Below are positions 1-5,072 of a DNA stretch of 5,072 nucleotides, piece after piece (position 1 is the stretch's first letter; every line of letters starts with the position of its first letter). Where the stretch lies: positions 1-5,072 of the forward strand of contig SEEY01000343.1 in NCBI GenBank assembly GCA_004211235.1, read 5' to 3'. Both the position numbers and the translations under genes were made by a program. The notes under the pieces are model-generated. The model made no database searches and was not told the DNA's origin. It saw only the letters and a list, made by a program, of their open reading frames with translations. The DNA is from Rubrivivax sp. GTDB taxonomy: Bacteria; Pseudomonadota; Gammaproteobacteria; Burkholderiales; Burkholderiaceae.

Positions 1-165
1 GGCGATGTCGGCGCGGCAGCGGGCCAGGGCCTCGGGGCTGTCGCCCCATTCGGCGGCGGCATGCACGGTGAGGCGCAGGCCGGGCAGCGTGCTCGCCAGC
101 ACGGCGTTGGCGCGTTCGGCGGCGCTGGCGAGGTGGCTGTCCATGGTCACGATGACCACGTTCAT
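1..165 (-). CDS. bchH: Magnesium chelatase subunit H, N-terminal fragment (cut by window edge)
   Basis: BchH is the large porphyrin-binding subunit of Mg-chelatase. With BchI and BchD it inserts Mg2+ into protoporphyrin IX, using ATP, at the first committed step of bacteriochlorophyll synthesis. Only the first 55 residues are visible, out of about 1,200 usual for the family. The ATG at 165-163 opens with MNVVIVTMDSHLASAAERAN, the beta-strand-plus-helix start typical of BchH proteins, and the frame stays open to base 1. An AGGGG ribosome-binding site (177-173) overlaps the bchB stop codon and lies 7 bases before the ATG, which supports this start. The gene follows bchB by 10 bases, so it is the fourth visible gene of the operon. 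Identity rests on the N-terminal pattern and on the known order bchF-N-B-H in purple bacteria. The catalytic core lies outside the window, so intactness cannot be judged. Confidence 0.9.
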   Translation of the reverse strand, partial: MNVVIVTMDSHLASAAERANAVLASTLPGLRLTVHAAAEWGDSPEALARCRADIA

Positions 166-175
166 CGCCGGACCC

Positions 176-1732
176 CTATCGAGAGAAATGCGCTTTGGCG
201 TCATAGAGGGTCTCGATGGTGATCACCGGCACGCTGTGGCTCAGCGCATAGGCCTCGGTGTTGCGACGGGCCTTGCCGCGCACGAAGAACGGGATCTTGC
301 GCAGCTCCTTTTCGGCATCGGCGGCCCACTGGGCGACGCTCGCTGCGGCGCCGGGCTCGGCGGCTTCAGGCGCCACTTCGATGAGGGCCGGTGCTGCCTT
401 GACCGCAGCGCCGCCGAGATGCGAGGGGGCGGCGTCCTCGTGGAACTCGAAGTCGCCACGGAACATGCCGATCAGGTGTTCCTCCAGGCCCATCATCAGC
501 GGGTGCACCCAGGTGTCGAACAGCACGTTGGCGCCTTCGAAACCCATCTGCGGCGAGTAGCGCGCGGGGAAGTCCTGCACATGCACGGGCGCCGAGATGA
601 CCGCGCAGGGCAGGCCGAGCCGCTTGGCGATGTGGCGCTCCATCTGTGTGCCCAGCACCAGCTCCGGGCCGGCGGCGGCGATGGCCGCTTCCACGTCGAG
701 GTAGTCGTCGCTGATCAGCGCTTCGATACCGTAGCCGAGGGCGGCTTCGCGCACGTCGCGGGCGAACTCGCGGCTGTAGGTGCCCAGGCCGACCACCTTG
801 AAGCCGAACTCGTGGGCCGCCACGCGGGCGGCGGCAATGGCGTGGGTGGCGTCGCCGAAGACGAACACCCGCTTGCCGGTGAGGTAGTTGGAGTCGACGG
901 ACTTGGCATACCAGGGCGAGCGGGACTGTGCTGCTGCAGCGGCCATGTCCGGGTCGATGCCGGCCAGTGCCGCCACTTCGCGGATGAACTCGTGCGTGGC
1001 CGTGGCGCCGATGGGAATCGTCTTCGTGGCGGGCAGGCCCAGGTTGCGTGCCATCCAGCTCGCGGCCTGTTGCGCCACCTCGGGGTAGAGCAGGACGTTG
1101 AAGTCGGCGTCGGCCAGCCGGGCCAGGTCGGCGGGAGACGCGTCCAGCGGCGCAGTCACGTTGACCTCGACGCCCAGCAACTCGAGCAGGCCGCTGATCT
1201 CGCGCACGTCATCGCGGTGGCGAAAGCCGAGCGCGGTCGGGCCGAGGAGGTTGCAGCGCGGCCGGTCGCCCTTGGTTCGCGGCTGCACGGGCCTCACCGC
1301 CAGGCGACGCACCAGCTGATAGAAGGTCTCCGCCGCGCCCCAGTTTTCCTTCTTCTGGTAGGCCGGCAGCTCCAGCGGAATCACCGGCACCGGCAGGCCG
1401 AGCGCTTCGGTCAGGCCGCCGGGGTCATCCTGGATCAGCTCGGCCGTGCAGGAGGCGCCCACCAGCAGGGCCTGAGGCTTGAAGCGCTCGTAGGCGTCGC
1501 GAGCGGCGTCCTTGAACAGCTGGGCCGTGTCGCCGCCGAGGTCGCGCGCCTGGAAGGTGGTGTAGGTGACCGGCGGGCGCTTGCGGGAGCGCTCGATCAT
1601 CGTGAACAGCAGGTCGGCGTAGGTGTCGCCTTGCGGTGCGTGCAGCACGTAGTGGACGTCGCGCATGGCGGTGGCGATGCGCATCGCGCCGACGTGGGGC
1701 GGTCCTTCGTAGGTCCAGAGCGTCAACTGCAT
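176..1732 (-). CDS. bchB: Light-independent protochlorophyllide reductase subunit B (DPOR NB component)
   Basis: BchB pairs with BchN to form the NB catalytic component of DPOR. NB takes electrons from the ATP-dependent BchL protein and reduces the C17=C18 double bond of protochlorophyllide in the dark. The family is related to nitrogenase NifK. The 518-residue protein starts [20 protein letters not shown], a typical BchB N-terminus. Asp36 in [10 protein letters not shown] matches the aspartate known to ligate the NB [4Fe-4S] cluster in place of a cysteine. [15 protein letters not shown] (93-106) is a conserved core motif. Asp280 in [14 protein letters not shown] probably corresponds to the catalytic aspartate numbered 274 in Rhodobacter capsulatus; that mapping is from memory. 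Residues about 466-514 ([20 protein letters not shown] and following) form the small C-terminal PCP_red domain, joined by an Ala/Pro/Glu-rich linker at about 433-465. The ATG lies 1 base after the bchN stop with no strong Shine-Dalgarno, which suggests coupling to bchN. Function is oxygen-sensitive in this family. Confidence 0.97.
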   Translation of the reverse strand: MQLTLWTYEGPPHVGAMRIATAMRDVHYVLHAPQGDTYADLLFTMIERSRKRPPVTYTTFQARDLGGDTAQLFKDAARDAYERFKPQALLVGASCTAELIQDDPGGLTEALGLPVPVIPLELPAYQKKENWGAAETFYQLVRRLAVRPVQPRTKGDRPRCNLLGPTALGFRHRDDVREISGLLELLGVEVNVTAPLDASPADLARLADADFNVLLYPEVAQQAASWMARNLGLPATKTIPIGATATHEFIREVAALAGIDPDMAAAAAQSRSPWYAKSVDSNYLTGKRVFVFGDATHAIAAARVAAHEFGFKVVGLGTYSREFARDVREAALGYGIEALISDDYLDVEAAIAAAGPELVLGTQMERHIAKRLGLPCAVISAPVHVQDFPARYSPQMGFEGANVLFDTWVHPLMMGLEEHLIGMFRGDFEFHEDAAPSHLGGAAVKAAPALIEVAPEAAEPGAAASVAQWAADAEKELRKIPFFVRGKARRNTEAYALSHSVPVITIETLYDAKAHFSR

Positions 1733-1733
1733 G

Positions 1734-3553
<1,820 letters not shown>

Positions 3554-3583
3554 GGAGCCGAATCTAGGCCCATGGTCTGGCAC

Positions 3584-3601
3584 TGTCAATCGGAATTGAC
3601 G
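3584..3601. promoter_or_regulatory. PpsR/CrtJ-type operator (near-perfect palindrome)
   Basis: TGTCAATCGGAATTGACG reads TGTCAAT-CGGA-ATTGACg. This is a 7-base-arm palindrome with one mismatch in the outermost position. It fits the known PpsR/CrtJ recognition pattern TGT-N12-ACA, with ACG in place of ACA, and the preferred TGTC-N10-GAC core. It ends 30 bases upstream of the bchF ATG, and ppsR itself is encoded 1.3 kb away. The expected role is aerobic repression of the bchF operon. Binding is inferred from pattern and context. Confidence 0.72.
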
Positions 3602-3617
3602 TAAACAAAAGTGGACA
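3600..3617. promoter_or_regulatory. Possible second PpsR/CrtJ half-matched operator
   Basis: CGTAAACAAAAGTGGACA is CGT-N12-ACA, one base from TGT-N12-ACA. It overlaps the stronger palindrome by 2 bases, so the two centres are 16 bases apart. The inner bases include AC...GT symmetry but are otherwise poorly palindromic. PpsR/CrtJ tetramers are known to bind paired sites cooperatively, which makes a weak site beside a strong one plausible. On its own this match would not be convincing. Confidence 0.4.
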
Positions 3618-3643
3618 TTTGCAGTCCGATGGGGAAAATCAGC

Positions 3644-3657
3644 TTGACGCGAGTCAA
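3644..3657. promoter_or_regulatory. FNR/FnrL-like binding site
   Basis: TTGACGCGAGTCAA is a perfect palindrome, TTGAC-N4-GTCAA. It fits the FNR/FnrL pattern TTGAT-N4-ATCAA with the T-to-C variant that occurs in photosynthetic bacteria. Its centre (3650.5) is 97 bases upstream of the bchF ATG and 200 bases upstream of ppaA. In this setting it would suit anaerobic activation of the bch operon, with the PpsR site nearer the gene. The same bases look like a -35 TTGACG toward ppaA, so an effect on ppaA is also possible. Confidence 0.6.
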
Positions 3658-3786
3658 AGGCATCCGCGACATTGCTTCCGAGGCCTGCGGCAAGCGGGCT
3701 GGCAAGTCGCAGTCAACACACGAAGCAGATCAAGCGAACACAACCGGTTAGCAGTAGCGATTTCTGACGCTGCCCAGCGCCGAGGA

Positions 3787-3804
3787 CCGGACCGATGATT
3801 CCGG
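3787..3804. repeat. Short inverted repeat in the probable ppaA leader
   Basis: CCGGA (3787-3791) and TCCGG (3800-3804) form perfect 5-base arms around an 8-base spacer, about 46 bases before the ppaA start. It could fold as a small RNA hairpin or be chance in GC-rich DNA. No T-run follows, so it is not a terminator. Confidence 0.25.
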
Positions 3805-3841
3805 CCGCTCACAGGGAACCCTTGCTGCCAACCAGCCCACG

Positions 3842-3846
3842 AGGAG
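3842..3846 (+). promoter_or_regulatory. Ribosome-binding site deciding the ppaA start
   Basis: AGGAG is followed by ACC and then two successive GTG codons (3850 and 3853). Spacing is 3 bases to the first GTG and 6 bases to the second, so the second fits usual spacing better. The ATG at 3907, in the same frame, has no comparable Shine-Dalgarno. This supports a GTG start and leaves a one-codon ambiguity. Confidence 0.65.
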
Positions 3847-3849
3847 ACC

Positions 3850-4854
3850 GTGGTGGCTGGATGGACGATCAACAGGCTGGCCAAGCGCCAGCAAACGCAG
3901 CGCGTCATGGCGGCGCCTGCCCGCGGTGCAGCGCGCGGTCAGGTACCGGTTCAGGCCAATCCCCTGACGCTGGCCGAGATGCTGGCGCTGAAGAGCGCCG
4001 AGTTGTCCGCCAAGCTGGCGCCGCTGGATGCGGACGAGCGGCCGCGGGTCACGTCACCGCACTTGGTGTCGAGCAACACGTCGGAAGACATGCAGCTGTC
4101 GCGCATCGTCGAGCTGGAAATCATTCCACGCCTGATGCTCATGCACAGCGCGCAGCCCTTGCAGGACCGCCCGCCGCTGCCGCCGCTGACGCTGACCATC
4201 GAGCACGTGCACACGCTCGCGCGCCTGGCGGCCGAGGGCGATGCCGACAGCGCCAGCAGCTACGTGCGTGCCTTGCTGGACGCCGGCGCCTCGCAGGAGC
4301 AGGTCTTCCTGGACCTGCTGGCGCCCTGTGCCCGCTGGATGGGCGAGATGTGGGAAGACGACCGCTACGACTTCTCCCAGGTCACCATCGGCCTGTGGCG
4401 CCTTCAGCGCGTCCTGCACGAGCAGGGCAGCCGTTTCAGTCAGGTGGCGCGGCCCGATGCCGACAGCCATCGCGCCCTGCTGGCCGCCGTGCCGGGCGCG
4501 CAGCACACCTTCGGTGTGGTCATGGCGGCAGAGTTCTTCAGTCGGGCCGGCTGGGATGTCGAGTGCGAACCCAAGGCGAGTTGGATCGATCTGCAGACTC
4601 GACTGACCGACAACTGGTTCGACATGTTCGGGCTGTCAGTGGCCACCGGCGACAGCATCCCCCATGTGGCGTCTGCTATTCTTGACATGCGAGAGGCGTC
4701 AGCCAATCGCGCCATTTTCGTGATGGTCGGCGGGCCGATGGCAGCGCAGAACCCCAACCTCGCGGCCCTTTGCGGTGCCGATGCCATGGGTAGCGACGCA
4801 ATCGCCGCCGTTGAAGCGGCAAACGCTGCGGTTGCGGGTGTCAAGCGAGCCTGA
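3850..4854 (+). CDS. ppaA: PpaA/AerR-family cobalamin-binding antirepressor of photosynthesis genes
   Basis: Proteins of this family bind vitamin B12 and act on the repressor PpsR/CrtJ, relieving or modulating repression of pigment and light-harvesting genes. The product is up to 334 residues. Residues 1-110 form a basic, then alanine-rich and proline-rich N-terminal part. Residues about 115-195 look like a B12-binding four-helix bundle, with WMGEMWEDDRYDFSQVTIGL (163-182) and RLQ (184-186). Residues about 207-330 look like a Rossmann-type B12 domain with QHTFG (218-222), whose His219 is the likely cobalt ligand, then VGGPM (293-297) and the end motif GADAMGSDAIAAV (309-321). There is no DNA-binding helix-turn-helix. 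The W-x9-EH motif of adenosylcobalamin photoreceptors such as CarH is not seen: the ninth residue after Trp168 leads into VT, not EH. Start is GTG at 3850 or 3853 after AGGAG. ppsR follows in the same direction, which supports the assignment. In Rhodobacter capsulatus the gene is called aerR. Confidence 0.9.
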   Translation: MVAGWTINRLAKRQQTQRVMAAPARGAARGQVPVQANPLTLAEMLALKSAELSAKLAPLDADERPRVTSPHLVSSNTSEDMQLSRIVELEIIPRLMLMHSAQPLQDRPPLPPLTLTIEHVHTLARLAAEGDADSASSYVRALLDAGASQEQVFLDLLAPCARWMGEMWEDDRYDFSQVTIGLWRLQRVLHEQGSRFSQVARPDADSHRALLAAVPGAQHTFGVVMAAEFFSRAGWDVECEPKASWIDLQTRLTDNWFDMFGLSVATGDSIPHVASAILDMREASANRAIFVMVGGPMAAQNPNLAALCGADAMGSDAIAAVEAANAAVAGVKRA

Positions 4855-4861
4855 CGTTTAA

Positions 4862-4882
4862 CGGGCCGAGCGCTGCGGCCCG
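4862..4882 (+). terminator. GC-rich inverted repeat after ppaA, possible weak terminator or attenuator
   Basis: CGGGCCG (4862-4868) and CGGCCCG (4876-4882) form a perfect 7-base stem with a 7-base loop, starting 8 bases after the ppaA stop. A T6 run exists at 4902-4907 but is 19 bases downstream, too far for a standard intrinsic terminator. An alternative stem, GCCC-GCCG-GGGC (4878-4889), overlaps it. It may only reduce read-through into ppsR or stabilise the ppaA mRNA end. The rest of the 93-base gap shows no clear promoter. Confidence 0.35.
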
Positions 4883-4947
4883 CCGGGGCCGTCATCCATG
4901 CTTTTTTGGCGGCGCCCGGTGCCGCACCTCGCAACGCAGGGAGTTCG

Positions 4948-5072
4948 ATGCAGAACCTTGGCACTTCGGCCGACAGTCAGCTGTTTGAAGCTCCCCAGCT
5001 TTACTTCGCCGACCTGAATGCCGACGTCCTCGCGGCCGTGGTTGCGGCTGCTGCTGACCTCGCCCTGGTGCT
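4948..5072 (+). CDS. ppsR: Photosynthesis gene repressor PpsR/CrtJ, N-terminal fragment (cut by window edge)
   Basis: PpsR/CrtJ is the redox-responsive repressor of bacteriochlorophyll, carotenoid and light-harvesting genes. It has an N-terminal domain, PAS domains and a C-terminal Fis-type helix-turn-helix that binds TGT-N12-ACA. Only 41 full codons are visible, of about 460-480 in the family. The ATG at 4948 has AGGGAG (4938-4943) 4 bases upstream. The readable segment, with APQLYFADLNADVLAAVVAA (15-34) followed by AADLALV, resembles the start of PpsR, where a conserved AAADIALVLD-type stretch begins the first PAS-like domain. The call rests on this short match plus its place right after ppaA and beside a PpsR-type operator. 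The DNA-binding domain and redox cysteines lie outside the window. Confidence 0.85.
   Translation, partial: MQNLGTSADSQLFEAPQLYFADLNADVLAAVVAAAADLALV

Larger units (their letters stand above)
3554..3849. promoter_or_regulatory. Divergent bchF / ppaA control region
   Basis: This 296-base stretch separates the minus-strand bch operon from plus-strand ppaA-ppsR. It must hold the promoter for bchF and probably one for ppaA. The bchF-proximal part (about 3584-3657) carries a PpsR/CrtJ-like palindrome, a weaker adjacent match and an FNR-like palindrome, listed separately. I could not place convincing -10/-35 pairs. TTGACG at 3644-3649, reading toward ppaA, and TTGACT at 3657-3652, reading toward bchF, resemble -35 boxes, but neither has a good TATAAT partner at 16-18 bases. 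The remainder (about 3660-3840) shows no TGT-N12-ACA match and no convincing gene. An 84-codon minus-strand frame at 3654-3908 runs into ppaA and resembles nothing I recognise. A small inverted repeat, CCGGA-N8-TCCGG (3787-3804), lies in the probable ppaA leader. Confidence 0.7.

Noticed and set aside
3613..3627. GGAC-N7-GTCC inverted repeat near the operators
   Set aside because: The arms are only 4 bases and match no known site pattern. Half of it lies inside the second PpsR-like match, so chance is likely.
3654..3908. 84-codon minus-strand frame across the intergenic region
   Set aside because: No ribosome-binding site or recognisable domain was seen, it overlaps the ppaA start, and its Arg/Trp/Cys-rich composition is unlike the real genes.
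3795..4685. 296-codon plus-strand frame overlapping ppaA
   Set aside because: It is in a different frame from ppaA, which has B12-domain motifs throughout. This translation is an Arg/Ala/Gly-rich shadow.

Overview
The window is a high-GC piece of a purple-bacterial photosynthesis gene cluster. The protein sequences and gene order suggest a betaproteobacterium of the order Burkholderiales, of the Rubrivivax gelatinosus/Roseateles type. That placement rests on recognising the families and the layout, not on a database search.

Left part (1-3553, minus strand): a tightly packed bacteriochlorophyll operon read right to left, bchF > bchN > bchB > bchH. bchF encodes the vinyl bacteriochlorophyllide hydratase. 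bchN and bchB encode the two subunits of the catalytic NB component of dark-operative protochlorophyllide oxidoreductase (DPOR). Only the first 55 codons of bchH, the large Mg-chelatase subunit, lie in the window. bchF and bchN overlap by 4 bases, bchN and bchB are 1 base apart, and bchB and bchH are 10 bases apart, so this is one transcription unit with likely translational coupling. The third DPOR subunit, BchL, is not in the window; in related clusters it follows bchH.

Middle (3554-3849): a 296-base divergent control region without a gene. Next to bchF it holds a near-perfect PpsR/CrtJ-type palindrome (TGT-N12-ACG), abutted by a weaker second match (CGT-N12-ACA). Some 40-60 bases further upstream lies a perfect FNR/FnrL-like palindrome, TTGAC-N4-GTCAA. 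This fits redox- and oxygen-controlled pigment synthesis.

Right part (3850-5072, plus strand): ppaA/aerR, a cobalamin-binding antirepressor, followed after 93 bases by the start of ppsR (crtJ), the PAS-domain repressor that recognises TGT-N12-ACA sites. Repressor, antirepressor and one of their likely target promoters therefore sit together.

All coding regions look intact, apart from the two cut by the window edges. I see no mobile element, tRNA, rRNA or CRISPR, and no evidence of an undescribed system. The points worth a second look are regulatory details: the operator pair, the FNR site, the start sites of bchF and ppaA, and the linker in BchB. Long open frames opposite bchB and bchN are GC-driven shadows.
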